Counted from the first letter of the stretch, positions 42,147-51,497 are shown. The stretch is 64,000 bases of DNA from Anaerolineae bacterium (GCA_020849765.1 JADLAY010000072.1:62001-126000); one strand, 5' to 3'. The notes: generated by a model not told the origin, from the sequence alone. A program made the numbers and translations.

Positions 42147-44321
42147 GTGGCCAGCGATCAAGCACGTGAACTGCGTCATCAGGGAATTAATGCGGCGAAA
42201 GCCGGGCAAAAAGACCTGGCGCGCCAACTTCTACAACAATCCATCCGCATCGAGCCGCGCAACGAGGCGGCCTGGCTGTGGCTTGCCAGCGTCGCGCGCG
42301 ACCCGCGTGAGCGCTTGTTCTGCCTGCAAAAGATCCTGGAGATCAACCCGGAGAACGAGCAGGCGATCAAAGCGCTGCGCATGATGGAAGCGCAGTCCGC
42401 AGAGGCGCCGCAAGCGCCCGCGCCAGCGCAGACGGCCGCCCCGAAGACCGAGAGCGCGCCGCCGCCAAAAGCCGCGATTTCGACGTCGACGCAAGAAATG
42501 CTGTCGCAGGCGCCCGGCGTGCCGATTCCCTCGCGGGATGCGGTCGTCAGGGCATTCGAGCAGGCGGAGCCGGTCGTCCAGGAATATCAACTGCCGCTGC
42601 CGGACGACGTGCGCTGGTCGAAAAAGAGCAAAGGACGCGCCGGAGAACGCGATATCTGGCTGCTGCGCGGCTACGTGACGGGCGGCATCGTGGCCGCTCT
42701 GCTGGTCTCGTGCGGCATCCTCTATTTCGTCGTGACTTCGAACAATATCGTCATCGGCCCGAACGGCATCGCCTTCAACCCGACCCGGACGCCGATCCCG
42801 ACCATGACGCTGACGCCGACCCCCGGCGTGACGCCGACCCCCAGCCCGACGCCGCGCATCGCGCCGCGGCCCAGCGCGACCATCCCGCCGCTCGCGCCGA
42901 CCGCGGACGTTTACTCGCCGGAAGCCACGGATATCTACCCGGCCATCTTCGAGGCGCCGCTCAAGGGCGCCATCAATCTGCTGGAAAGCGGTAATGCCCA
43001 GGCGGCGCTGCCGACCCTGGCTGCCGAACGCGCCAATACCTCCGCGCGCTTCAATCCGAATCCGTACTACTACGAAGCGCTGGCCCAGGCACAAATGGGC
43101 AATCACGAGGGCGCGCTGCAAACGCTGGAAGATGCCGAAGGACGGCTCGAAGAAGCGCCTAACGACAACTTCAAGCCGCTGGTCGATGCCGGTTTTGCCA
43201 GCATCTACCTGATGCAGGCAGAGACGGCCTTCGCAGACGACGACGTGACGACGGCTCAGGAGCTGCTGGTGCAGGCCGAAGAGCGCGCCGCGAGCGCCGC
43301 CGAGGGCGATCCGCAGTTGGCGGCGGGGCATCTGCTGCAGGCGCGCGCGCTGCGTCTGAGCGGTAACCACGAGGGCGCGCTGGAAGCACTCGACGCCGGG
43401 CTGGCCGTGCCGAATTTGCAGTACGACACCAACCTGCTGGCCGAAAAAGCCAGCCTGCTGTTCCAGGGCGGCGATTATCAGGCAGCTGCCGACGAAGCCA
43501 CCTACACCCTCTATCTCGACCCGACAGTCGAACTGGCCTACCGGGTGCAGGCTGAAGCCGCGCTCAGGCAGAACAGGCCGGGTCTGGCCGTGCTGCTCTT
43601 GCAGGGCTACCTGCTCTACTATCCGGGCAGCACTTATGCCTATCGTCTGCAAGGCGATGCACGCGCCGCCGAGGGCAACTACGATCTGGCAATAGACGCC
43701 TACACGCGCGCGCTGAGTGCCGATCAAGATGAGGCGACCACCCTGGCCGCATACATCGGCCGCGCCAACGTCTACACACAGCAGCAGCGCTACGACCTGG
43801 CGCTGGATGATTTCGCGGAAGCGCTCGAACGCGGTGCGGACGATCAGGTCCGTCTCCAACGGATGGAGACGGCTTATCACGCCGGTGAGTACGAAATCGC
43901 TTTGCGGGATGCCGAGGCGCTGGAAGGCTCGGAAGACGTGGCGCGCGAGCAAATCGCGGTCATCCACGCCGGCGCGCTGATCGAGCAGGCGGAAGCCGAT
44001 GACGACGGATTCACCGATGCGAATATGGATCTCGTGGAAAGAGAACTGGCGCTCGATAGCGACACGGCGCAGGCGAGTGAGTACCTGGCGCGCGCCCATC
44101 TGCTGCGGGGCGAGACCAATCAAGCCCTGGATGCCATCGACGACGCGCTCGAACAAGAGCAAACGGTCATGCGCCATTACGTGCGCGGCTTAATCCTGGA
44201 GCAGCGCGACGAGCGGAACAATGCGATCCGCGAATATGAGTGGGCATTGGCCTGGAGTACGCTCTACCCGTTCCCGCTGCGTGCGGATGTCGAGGCGCGG
44301 TTAGAAGATCTAGGCCGATAG
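42147..44321 (+). CDS. TPR-repeat membrane protein
   Basis: This protein (about 724 aa) has an N-terminal TPR-like pair (ELRHQGINAAKAGQKDLARQ, AAWLWLASVARDPRERLFCL). A Pro/Ala-rich linker is followed by one membrane helix (about residues 180-205, GYVTGGIVAALLVSCGILYFVV), a Thr-Pro stalk, and an extracytoplasmic array of TPR repeats to the C-terminus (for example AYRLQGDARAAEGNYDLAID). TPRs bind other proteins. I choose the GTG at 42147 because AGGAG lies 8 bases upstream; an ATG at 42117 is in frame but has no ribosome site. Partners are unknown. Confidence 0.85.
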   Translation: MASDQARELRHQGINAAKAGQKDLARQLLQQSIRIEPRNEAAWLWLASVARDPRERLFCLQKILEINPENEQAIKALRMMEAQSAEAPQAPAPAQTAAPKTESAPPPKAAISTSTQEMLSQAPGVPIPSRDAVVRAFEQAEPVVQEYQLPLPDDVRWSKKSKGRAGERDIWLLRGYVTGGIVAALLVSCGILYFVVTSNNIVIGPNGIAFNPTRTPIPTMTLTPTPGVTPTPSPTPRIAPRPSATIPPLAPTADVYSPEATDIYPAIFEAPLKGAINLLESGNAQAALPTLAAERANTSARFNPNPYYYEALAQAQMGNHEGALQTLEDAEGRLEEAPNDNFKPLVDAGFASIYLMQAETAFADDDVTTAQELLVQAEERAASAAEGDPQLAAGHLLQARALRLSGNHEGALEALDAGLAVPNLQYDTNLLAEKASLLFQGGDYQAAADEATYTLYLDPTVELAYRVQAEAALRQNRPGLAVLLLQGYLLYYPGSTYAYRLQGDARAAEGNYDLAIDAYTRALSADQDEATTLAAYIGRANVYTQQQRYDLALDDFAEALERGADDQVRLQRMETAYHAGEYEIALRDAEALEGSEDVAREQIAVIHAGALIEQAEADDDGFTDANMDLVERELALDSDTAQASEYLARAHLLRGETNQALDAIDDALEQEQTVMRHYVRGLILEQRDERNNAIREYEWALAWSTLYPFPLRADVEARLEDLGR

Positions 44322-44345
44322 GCAATTAGATCTGCGTACACAAAG

Positions 44346-44369
44346 AACGGACGCTCACACGCGTCCGTT
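44346..44369. terminator. Bidirectional terminator between convergent genes
   Basis: AACGGACGC and GCGTCCGTT form a 9-bp stem with loop TCACAC. TTTTC follows on the plus strand and CTTTG on the minus strand. Confidence 0.75.
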
Positions 44370-44375
44370 TTCATG

Positions 44376-46322
44376 TCAGGACTCCGGCTCGGCTTCTTCC
44401 TCGAACACGATCACCGGCGTCGTCTGCAAATCGCCGAGGACATCGCCCAGGAACTCCGCCACCCACAGGGGACGCCCCTCATAGATAACTTGCAGCCACG
44501 AGCCATCTTCCAGACGCCCGACGACCGGCACCGTCTCGCGCGGGCGCAGGGTCGCGATCACGTTGGTGCCTTCGGTGCCGGGTAGGTCGCGCAGGCGCGC
44601 GTGTTCCAGGCTGTAGAAGACGACGCCGGTCGGCGACGTTGCCGTCAGTTCGTCGATGCGATCCTCGCTCATCTGCGAGGCGGGCACGGGTGTCGCCGCG
44701 TTCGCCGGGCGCTCGGTCGATTCGAACGTCTCGTAGGCGAGCCGATCCCAGGCATCATCCGACCCGACCTTCTCGACCAGGATGACCGGCATCCCGCCAA
44801 TGTCGACCGGCACGCGCGACTGCAGAAAGCGCTGGCGTGGCATCTCCGCCGCAGGCAGCCGCAGTGTGTACGCCTCGTCGGTGGCGGTCAGCTGGCGCTC
44901 GCCGCTGACCGTGAACAGCGTCGCCTGTTCATCCTCGGCAGGCAGCGAAAGCTCCAGCGGCTCTTCCAACGTGTTCCAGATGACCACGATCCGTTCGTGC
45001 GTCGCCGGGCGGCTGAAGGTGACGAGCGCCGCGCCGTCCTCGCGCACGTCGTCGATGATGCCACGGCGGCTGAAGCTGGCCGTGCCGAACACGTCCGCCA
45101 GCAGCGCATAGGCGCTTGCGACCGGGCGCGCCGTATCCGGCTCAGGATGGCGCGAGAAGCAGATGGCGTTGTCAGGATTGCGGTAAATGCCGAAGACGTC
45201 GCCCGCGCAGATCTCGCCGGGGCGGCACAGGTTGTTGGCCGATGGCGCGAAGTCCGTGCCCGGCGGTTGATTGCCGCAGTCGTCGTAAAGCTGGTGATAG
45301 ATGATCACCTGCGCGCCCTCTGCCCAGGCATAAGCCGCGCTCTGGACGACAAACGCCGCCTGCTGATCGGCGGTCGCCAGCAGTTCGCGCGACTGTGGAT
45401 CGTCCTTCGTCCACATTGGGCCGGGATAATCGTCCCAGATCGGCACGCCGGTCTCCGTGATCCAGATCGGCCGTTCCAGGCCGTACTCGATCAGCGTCTG
45501 GCGCACGACCAGTGTCAACCAGCCGCTGCGCCACGAGTCACCGTAGTTATGAAGGGCGACCGCATCCATGTACCAGTTGTGGTCTTCCGGCGCGGGGTCG
45601 TCGTTGAAGATCGACAGCACCTGCGCCAGGAAGTTGCCGCGGGTCGGGTAAAGCAGCCCGCCGACCATGACCGTCGCCTCAGGATCGACCGAGTGAATGA
45701 CGAGATAAGCGACTTTGAGCAAACGCGCATATTCGGACACGGTGCCGCCCCAGAAGGTTGCGTAATCCGGCTCGTTCCAGATCTCCCAGACGCGAACGCC
45801 CTGCCCGCGCGGCCAGTCCACCGCCTGCGCCAGATCGCCGCCGGGCATGTAGCGGCTCACGGCGGCCTGGACGAAGACTGCCCAGGGGTTGTCAGGATTG
45901 ATGGTTTTACCCGGCGCGGGCGTATCGGTCTGATCGGCGAAGATGGCCTCTTGCAGCCCGGCAATCTGCTCGTCGTCGCGATGAAAGGCGGGCGAACCGA
46001 GCAGGATCACATCCAGGCGCAGACCGTATTCGAGGTCGCTCTCGACCAGGGCATCGTAGGCCGACCAGTCGAAGCGATCGGGCCGCGTTTCGACACGATC
46101 CCAATACAACGGCCAGCGATTCCAGCCCGCCCCGAGCGACAGCGCGTGCTCGTAACGCTCTTCGGACTGCGGCGTATCGATGGAGCTGATGTGGGCGATG
46201 CCCAGGCGGTCGGCACGGATGAACGAATCGAGATTGAGCGGCGAAGCCGGTTGAGCAGCACCCGGAGCAAGCGTTAAGAGAAGTAAAACGCAGGCAATCA
46301 ACAGCGCAATGGATCGATGCAT
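44376..46322 (-). CDS. Secreted glycoside hydrolase-like protein (clan GH-A type) with SH3-like C-terminal domain
   Basis: The 648-residue protein has a signal peptide (residues 1-23, cut near APGAAQ) and a TIM-barrel domain with the clan GH-A acid/base motif VWEIWNEPDYATF. The later PIWITETGVPIWDD supplies the probable nucleophile glutamate. The order and spacing suit GH39- or GH5-like enzymes, but I cannot fix a family. A beta domain (residues 400-520) follows. A C-terminal SH3b-like module (ARLRDLPGTEGTNVIATLRP, VVGRLEDGSWLQVIYEGRP) may bind cell wall. It is likely an extracellular polysaccharide-active enzyme; substrate unknown. Confidence 0.8.
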   Translation of the reverse strand: MHRSIALLIACVLLLLTLAPGAAQPASPLNLDSFIRADRLGIAHISSIDTPQSEERYEHALSLGAGWNRWPLYWDRVETRPDRFDWSAYDALVESDLEYGLRLDVILLGSPAFHRDDEQIAGLQEAIFADQTDTPAPGKTINPDNPWAVFVQAAVSRYMPGGDLAQAVDWPRGQGVRVWEIWNEPDYATFWGGTVSEYARLLKVAYLVIHSVDPEATVMVGGLLYPTRGNFLAQVLSIFNDDPAPEDHNWYMDAVALHNYGDSWRSGWLTLVVRQTLIEYGLERPIWITETGVPIWDDYPGPMWTKDDPQSRELLATADQQAAFVVQSAAYAWAEGAQVIIYHQLYDDCGNQPPGTDFAPSANNLCRPGEICAGDVFGIYRNPDNAICFSRHPEPDTARPVASAYALLADVFGTASFSRRGIIDDVREDGAALVTFSRPATHERIVVIWNTLEEPLELSLPAEDEQATLFTVSGERQLTATDEAYTLRLPAAEMPRQRFLQSRVPVDIGGMPVILVEKVGSDDAWDRLAYETFESTERPANAATPVPASQMSEDRIDELTATSPTGVVFYSLEHARLRDLPGTEGTNVIATLRPRETVPVVGRLEDGSWLQVIYEGRPLWVAEFLGDVLGDLQTTPVIVFEEEAEPES

Positions 46323-46415
46323 GATGAACTCGGTATCAGGCTGCCGGATAAAGTCAGTTCTGGCAGCCTCATTATAAGCGTGAGTTCACCGCGCGTAGGC
46401 TTGACCTTAGTCCTT

Positions 46416-47396
46416 CTAATGCTCTTCGAAGCGGGTGCCGAGCGCCGCCGGTGGATCGCTGCGCAAGATGTTGCGCGTCCACACCTGGGCCGAGCGCGGC
46501 AGGGCACGCAGCAAGCGTTCAATCGCCCCGCTGCTGACGAGCAGCAAGGTGCCGATCATGAGCAGCCACGGCAGCGCATTGATGAGCACGAGCGGAATCT
46601 GGACATCCGGGCTGCGCTGGATGGCGGACGAGATGGCACGCAAACCGGCGAACAAATAGGCGCCGAGGACGACGCGGAAGGGATGCCAGCCGCCGAAGAT
46701 GACGATGGCGAGCGCAATCCAGCCATCGCCGCGCATGGCAGGTGGGTTCGTCCAGCCGGGCTTGATCGAGAGCGAATAGGCCGCACCCGCCAACCCCACG
46801 AGCGCCCCGCCGACCAGCGTGTAGATGTAGCGCAGGCGGTTGACGTTCGTCCCACGGGCAAAGGCGGATTCCGGGCGCTCACCAACCGCACGCAGTGCCA
46901 GGCCAGGACGTGTGCGGAACATCCACCACCAGGTGGCGAAGACCAGGATGAAGCTGACGTAGACGAGCGGATTGTGATCGGTGAAGAAGACCGGGCCGAG
47001 GAACGGAATGTCCTTCAGGAAGGTGAGCGACACAAACGGCAGTTCCGGCCCGCGCACACGCGTGTAGCTCTGGCCGATGAACTGTGCCAGCGAAGCCGCA
47101 AGCAGCGTCAGCACGAAACCGATGGCGACCTGATCCTGCTTCAGCTCGATGTCGGCGACGACGATGATCAGCGCAACCAGTGCGCCGGTCAGCATGGCGG
47201 CGAGAATGCCGATCAAGGTGCTCCCGCTGCCGACGGCGGCGATGAAACCGACCGCTGCCGCCAGGGTGATGCTGCCGTCGAGCGACAGATTGACGACGCC
47301 CGCGCGCTCTGTGATCGTCTCGCCAAGCGCGGCGATGACCAGCGGCGACGAGGACGTCACCAGCGTTTGCAGGATGTTGAGCAGTTCCTCATTCAT
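46416..47396 (-). CDS. Nucleoside ABC transporter permease (BMP-type), subunit 2
   Basis: The 326-residue integral membrane protein belongs to the BPD_transp_2 permeases. It shows ALGETITERAGVVNLSLDGS near the N-terminus (the ERAGVxNxxxEG family hallmark with Asp for Glu), several membrane segments, and ALRAVGERPESAFARGTNV, the cytoplasmic coupling region. It is the shorter of two permeases and corresponds to NupC/YufQ-type subunits. It is the last gene of the importer operon and overlaps the upstream permease by 8 bases. Confidence 0.9.
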   Translation of the reverse strand: MNEELLNILQTLVTSSSPLVIAALGETITERAGVVNLSLDGSITLAAAVGFIAAVGSGSTLIGILAAMLTGALVALIIVVADIELKQDQVAIGFVLTLLAASLAQFIGQSYTRVRGPELPFVSLTFLKDIPFLGPVFFTDHNPLVYVSFILVFATWWWMFRTRPGLALRAVGERPESAFARGTNVNRLRYIYTLVGGALVGLAGAAYSLSIKPGWTNPPAMRGDGWIALAIVIFGGWHPFRVVLGAYLFAGLRAISSAIQRSPDVQIPLVLINALPWLLMIGTLLLVSSGAIERLLRALPRSAQVWTRNILRSDPPAALGTRFEEH

Positions 47397-48501
47397 GCGA
47401 TGCAGCCTCCGCAGCGGACGTGACGGTCGTCGGTGCTGGCTGTTCCTGGACGACTTCGGGTGATGAACGCGGCGAACTCAGGATGCGCCCGCGCAAGCCG
47501 TTCGCCATCAGCACGAGCAAGACGACGAAGCCCTGCAGCACTTCCGCCAGCGATTGATCGAGTTGGAGCACGACGCGCAGGCGTGTGCTTCCGGCCAGGA
47601 TCGTGGCGAAGACGAAACCGACGATCGGCGCAATCAGCGGATGATTGGCGACCATGAGCACGACCAGCAAGCCGAGAAAGCCAATCCCACCGGAAGGCAG
47701 TGGGCGCAGGCTGTCGAAGGTGAAGAGCACACGATAAGCGCCGCCGATGCCCGCAATCGCCCCGCAGACGATGAAAGCGGAAAGCGCCGTTTGCGTCGTC
47801 GGGACGCCGAGCAGCAGCGCCGAGCGCGGATTCTTGCCCGTCGCCTTGAGGTTCAGCCCCCAGCGCGTGCCGCGCAGCGCGAAATATACGGTCAGGATGA
47901 TGACCAGGGCCAGCACAAGCGCCAGCAAGCTGACGGGAAATTCGGGCGACATCTCAGGCAGCAAACTCTCGGCGGGAAACGGCGGCGTCGACTGCGCGCT
48001 GCCGCCTTCCGGCGGCTGCCACGGCCCACTGATCAGGTAGATGACGATCACGCTCGCCAGCGCATTGAGCGCCACGCCGCCGAAGATCTCGTTGACGCCA
48101 AGGCGCACGCGCAGCACGCCGACGAGCACACCCCAGAAGGCGCCACCGGCCATCGCCAGGACGATCTCGATCGGGATGAGCAGCGGCGTCGGCAATACGA
48201 TTGTGCGCGCCGCCCAACTGGCGAAGACCGCGCCCATCATCATCTGCCCTTCGACACCGATATTCCACAGACCGGCGGTGAACGTGATCACCAGCCCCAG
48301 ACAGGCAAAGGTGAGCGGTATCCAGAAGTTGACGACGCCCGCAATCGCATTGCTGTTGCGGAAGGCGCCTTCAAGAATGGCGGTCATCACCTCGATCGGG
48401 TCTTTGCCGACCGCCAGGACGAGCACAGCAGTGATCAGCAGCGAGAGCAGGATCGGCGCGACCAAGAGTGCGACGCGCAGTGTGGTGCGATTCGCGGTCA
48501 T
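47389..48501 (-). CDS. Nucleoside ABC transporter permease (BMP-type), subunit 1
   Basis: The 370-residue membrane protein is the longer permease (NupB/YufP type). It has a first helix (residues 8-30), then TFACLGLVITFTAGLWNIGVEGQMMMGAV with the NIGVEGQ signature. Next come MAGGAFWGVLVGVLRVRLGVNEIF and the coupling region ALLLGVPTTQTALSAF. The extracytoplasmic loop carries PPEGGSAQSTPPF. It overlaps the ATPase gene by 4 bases and the second permease by 8. A charged tail of about 30 residues is longer than usual. Confidence 0.9.
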   Translation of the reverse strand: MTANRTTLRVALLVAPILLSLLITAVLVLAVGKDPIEVMTAILEGAFRNSNAIAGVVNFWIPLTFACLGLVITFTAGLWNIGVEGQMMMGAVFASWAARTIVLPTPLLIPIEIVLAMAGGAFWGVLVGVLRVRLGVNEIFGGVALNALASVIVIYLISGPWQPPEGGSAQSTPPFPAESLLPEMSPEFPVSLLALVLALVIILTVYFALRGTRWGLNLKATGKNPRSALLLGVPTTQTALSAFIVCGAIAGIGGAYRVLFTFDSLRPLPSGGIGFLGLLVVLMVANHPLIAPIVGFVFATILAGSTRLRVVLQLDQSLAEVLQGFVVLLVLMANGLRGRILSSPRSSPEVVQEQPAPTTVTSAAEAASHE

Positions 48502-49967
48502 CGCGCTGCCTCCTCGAAGTTGCCGCCGATCAGGTGTCCGAGCGCATCGACGGTCGCCGTCGACGCATCCTCGATGACGTGGAAGCGCCCGGCAAAGAAG
48601 ACGATGATGCGATCGCTGTAGGTGACGATCTCGTCGAGATCGGGTGAGTTGAAGATAATGGCCGTCCCATGTGCTCGCCGATCGAGCAGAAGCTGCCAGA
48701 CCCAGCGCGCTGAATCAATGTCCAGGCCGCGCGTCGGCTGTTCGAGGATCATGACGCGCGGCTGCTCCGGCAGCAGTGCCATCAGCCAGCGCTGCTGATT
48801 GCCGCCGGATAGCGTCTCGATCCTGTCCTCGGCCCGCCCGCGCACGTTGTAACGCTCAATCTGCTTGCCGGAAAGCTGGCGCGCGGCGGGCCAGTCGATC
48901 ATTGCCCGGCTGTTATCCATCAGCGCCATGTGCTCGGTCAGCGTCAGACCGGCGACGAGCCCCTCCTCAAGACGCCCGGCGGCGCTGAACGCCAGCCCGG
49001 CATGCATCCGATCGCGGTACGACTGCCGCGTCAGATCGCGCCCATTGAGGCGAACGCGGCCCCCGGCGACGTTGATCAGGCCGACGCAGGCGCGCATCAG
49101 CGCTTCCTGGCCGCTGCCATCGAGACCCGCCAGGCCGATGACCTCACCCGCGCGCACGTTCATCGAAAGCGATTCGACGCGCACGCGCCGATCCTGAATC
49201 GTGACGCTGTCCAGCTCAAGCACGGCGTCACCGATGTGGCCGGAGCTGCGTTCCTGTGGCGCGATCTCCTGGCCGAACATCAACTGTACCAGCTCAGCTT
49301 TAGTCGCGGGCATCATCTTATCGCCGACGAGCCGCCCCGCGCGCAGCACGACGACTTCGTCGCAGAGCGCGATCACGTCTTCCAGCTTATGCGAGACCAA
49401 CAGCACCGTCATACCCTGCTCGCGTGACAGGGCTTGCAGCGCGTCGAACAGGATCGTCTTCTGCTGCGCCGAGATGCCGGTCGTCGGTTCGTCGAGGATG
49501 AGCGTGCGCACGCCGAGCGCGAGCAGGCGCACAATTTCAAGCTGCTGGCGTTGGCCGATGCTGAGGCGTGCGGATGGCGTTTCCGGGTCAAGCTCGAAGC
49601 CGAACTCGCGCGAGATCTGCGCCAGCTTCGCGCGCGCTTCCCGGCGTGTCATTGCCGGTGGCTGGCCGTAAAGGAAGTTTTCTACGACGGTGAATGCGGG
49701 GACATCCAGAGGATCTTGTTGGAGCATACCGACGCCGACAGCGATGGCTGCTTGTGGCCCATGATAGTCGACCTCGCGCCCATCAATCAGGATCGCCCCG
49801 CTGTCCGCAGGTTGATAGCCAGAAAGAATCTTCATCAAGGTCGATTTCCCGGCCCCGTTCTCGCCCAACACACCGATGATGCGCCCGCCGCGCAGTTTCA
49901 TCGAGATGTCGTTGTTGGCATGAACGCGACCAAATCGCTTGTGAATGTGCTGTAATTCGATCTCCAT
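48498..49967 (-). CDS. Nucleoside ABC transporter ATP-binding protein with two ABC domains
   Basis: This 489-residue ATPase drives the importer. Domain 1 has Walker A GENGAGKSTLMKIL, signature LSIGQRQQLEIVRLL (SIGQ rather than SGGQ) and Walker B LILDEPTTGIS. Domain 2 has the degenerate Walker A GLAGLDGSGQEALM (no GKS), signature LSGGNQQRWLMALL, and Walker B MILEQPTRGLD, with Gln in place of the usual second acidic residue. Such asymmetry is normal in RbsA/NupO-type double ATPases. It starts downstream of a hairpin that follows the substrate-binding protein gene and is translationally coupled to both permeases. Confidence 0.92.
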   Translation of the reverse strand: MEIELQHIHKRFGRVHANNDISMKLRGGRIIGVLGENGAGKSTLMKILSGYQPADSGAILIDGREVDYHGPQAAIAVGVGMLQQDPLDVPAFTVVENFLYGQPPAMTRREARAKLAQISREFGFELDPETPSARLSIGQRQQLEIVRLLALGVRTLILDEPTTGISAQQKTILFDALQALSREQGMTVLLVSHKLEDVIALCDEVVVLRAGRLVGDKMMPATKAELVQLMFGQEIAPQERSSGHIGDAVLELDSVTIQDRRVRVESLSMNVRAGEVIGLAGLDGSGQEALMRACVGLINVAGGRVRLNGRDLTRQSYRDRMHAGLAFSAAGRLEEGLVAGLTLTEHMALMDNSRAMIDWPAARQLSGKQIERYNVRGRAEDRIETLSGGNQQRWLMALLPEQPRVMILEQPTRGLDIDSARWVWQLLLDRRAHGTAIIFNSPDLDEIVTYSDRIIVFFAGRFHVIEDASTATVDALGHLIGGNFEEAAR

Positions 49968-50030
49968 TTTTCAGACCGACCCGTCACACCGAAGAACGCC
50001 ACTGACCGGCCGAGAGGCTCTCAGCCAGGA

Positions 50031-50063
50031 AAAAACCAGGGGCGGATGCAGACCCGCCCCTGG
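50031..50063 (-). terminator. Partial terminator between the binding-protein gene and the rest of the importer operon
   Basis: On the minus strand CCAGGGGCGG-GTCTGCAT-CCGCCCCTGG is a 10-bp hairpin followed by TTTTTTCC. It lies between the substrate-binding protein gene and the ATPase gene of the same system, so it probably sets a high binding-protein to transporter ratio by partial read-through. Confidence 0.8.
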
Positions 50064-50085
50064 CACACTGAATGCTCGGAAGCGC

Positions 50086-51312
50086 CTATTCGCTCGCGCC
50101 GACCATGCCTTCGAGAAGTTGAGGCAGATACCAGATCGTGAGCGGATTGTCCGCCTCGATCGGTTTCACGAATTCGCCTTCTGCCGCCAGAACCGTCCCG
50201 TCCTGGAGCGCCAACGGGCCTTCCCAGAGTCCGAACGCCGTCGGCAGGCCGTCCGCATCCGGGTGCTCTTCGGCGAATGTCGCCAGCATCGCGATGAACT
50301 CATCCAGCGAGGCGGCGTTTTCTTCGCTCAGACCATCACCGGCGATGAAGCCGACGCTCGACGTGTCGGGATTATTCATGTCCGACCAATCGGGGCCGTT
50401 CCACGTCCATTCCGGGGTATAGGTGCCTTCGTTGACGCGCGTGGCGATGTCCAGGTAGGCGGGACCCCAGTTGAAGTACGGCACGCCAAGGCAAACGCCA
50501 GGCGCCACATCACAACCGGCTGCATAGTCGTAGGCGACGCCATAGACGGATTCACCGCGCTCGGCGCGCTGCCCGGCCACGGTCATGACTTCCGGCGTGT
50601 CGATGCCGGACATGACGACGTCCGCGCCATTATCGAAGAAGGTGTTCACTTCAGCCGTCGGGTCGAGGGTGACGCCGGGGATGTTGAACCAGAAGCCGAT
50701 CCAGGTCACGGTGAAGGTCAGAGCCGCCGGATCGCCGCCCTTGTAGTTCTCGTAGCAATAGCGCGCGCCCAGGTAAGCGGACGCGGCCAGACGGCGCGTT
50801 TCGCCGTTGATGAGCGGGCCAAGGTAGCCAATGCTGCCAGTCTCAGTCGTCAGGCCTGCGGCGCAGCCAGCGATCAGCTTCGCCCATTCGACCTGCCCCA
50901 TGGTGTTGCCGACGTTGGCGGGCGCTTCGCCGGTGAAGGCGTTATCGCCAGAAGCATTGATGAACGTCACGTCCGGGAAGGCTTCGGCGACGACATCCGT
51001 GTCCTCTTCGAAGGCATCCGACGACGTGATGATGAGGGTCGCGCCCTGATCGACCATCTCGGTGACGACCTGGAGCAGCGTCGTCTCCGGCGCATCGGCG
51101 GAATTCAAGCTCTCAAAAACAAGCATCTGCGAACCGGGCAGGTTCGCTTCGACGTACTGGCCGCCCTCGTAATGCGCCTGGCTCCAACCGCGATCCGACT
51201 GCGGCCCGACCAGGATCATGCCGAAGGTCAACCCATCATCTTGAGCGACCGCCGGTAAGGCCATTAACAGCCCAACCGCCACGATCAACACTGCAAGAAA
51301 TAGTTTGCGCAT
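50086..51312 (-). CDS. BMP-family nucleoside-binding protein of the ABC importer
   Basis: This 408-residue extracytoplasmic protein delivers nucleosides to the permeases. The signal peptide is MRKLFLAVLIVAVGLLMALP plus AVAQ; there is no lipobox cysteine, which is unusual for a binding protein in a single-membrane bacterium. BMP-family features are LTFGMILVGPQSDRGWSQAH, VVTEMVDQGATLIITSSDAF, and SIGYLGPLINGETRRLAASA. The ATG at 51312 follows GAGAGGTG by about 5 bases. The open frame continues upstream to 51516, but that part is not signal-like. It is the first gene of the importer operon, divergent from the large acidic protein. Confidence 0.92.
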   Translation of the reverse strand: MRKLFLAVLIVAVGLLMALPAVAQDDGLTFGMILVGPQSDRGWSQAHYEGGQYVEANLPGSQMLVFESLNSADAPETTLLQVVTEMVDQGATLIITSSDAFEEDTDVVAEAFPDVTFINASGDNAFTGEAPANVGNTMGQVEWAKLIAGCAAGLTTETGSIGYLGPLINGETRRLAASAYLGARYCYENYKGGDPAALTFTVTWIGFWFNIPGVTLDPTAEVNTFFDNGADVVMSGIDTPEVMTVAGQRAERGESVYGVAYDYAAGCDVAPGVCLGVPYFNWGPAYLDIATRVNEGTYTPEWTWNGPDWSDMNNPDTSSVGFIAGDGLSEENAASLDEFIAMLATFAEEHPDADGLPTAFGLWEGPLALQDGTVLAAEGEFVKPIEADNPLTIWYLPQLLEGMVGASE

Positions 51313-51491
51313 CGCACACCTCTCAACGTATCGATTGCAAATAGCCAAGCCGAAGTTTATCCAATCCTCAAACGTTATGCACGCAAACAAAACACCGAAT
51401 CTAAGCCCGCTAAAGCTGGTCATAATGCTTAATTGAGGCATGAACTTCACGCGCACGCCACAATTTTTCGTGTTATTCTGGGAAGGGTGTA

Positions 51492-51497
51492 TATAAT
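51492..51497 (+). promoter_or_regulatory. Consensus -10 element for the acidic repeat protein gene
   Basis: A perfect TATAAT lies about 55-75 bases before the candidate start codons; no good -35 is seen 16-18 bases upstream. The rest of the roughly 260-base gap (51313-51570) is AT-rich, and the small inverted repeat GGTGG-TGAA-CCACC (51556-51569) sits right at the start codon, where it could mask the ribosome site. Confidence 0.4.

Noticed and set aside
42780..42900. ACGCCGACC-type tandem DNA repeat
   Set aside because: It encodes the Thr-Pro stalk of the TPR membrane protein; similar linkers occur in other surface proteins here.
42231..44177. 648-codon minus-strand open frame opposite the TPR gene
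   Set aside because: Antisense shadow; the plus strand has TPR repeats, a membrane helix and a good ribosome site.
44601..46277. 558-codon plus-strand open frame opposite the glycoside hydrolase-like gene
   Set aside because: Antisense shadow; the minus strand has a signal peptide and a clan GH-A acid/base motif.
46416..51312. Ribose or simple-sugar importer
   Set aside because: The binding protein has BMP-family motifs rather than RbsB-type ones, and the two unequal permeases fit the nucleoside class.
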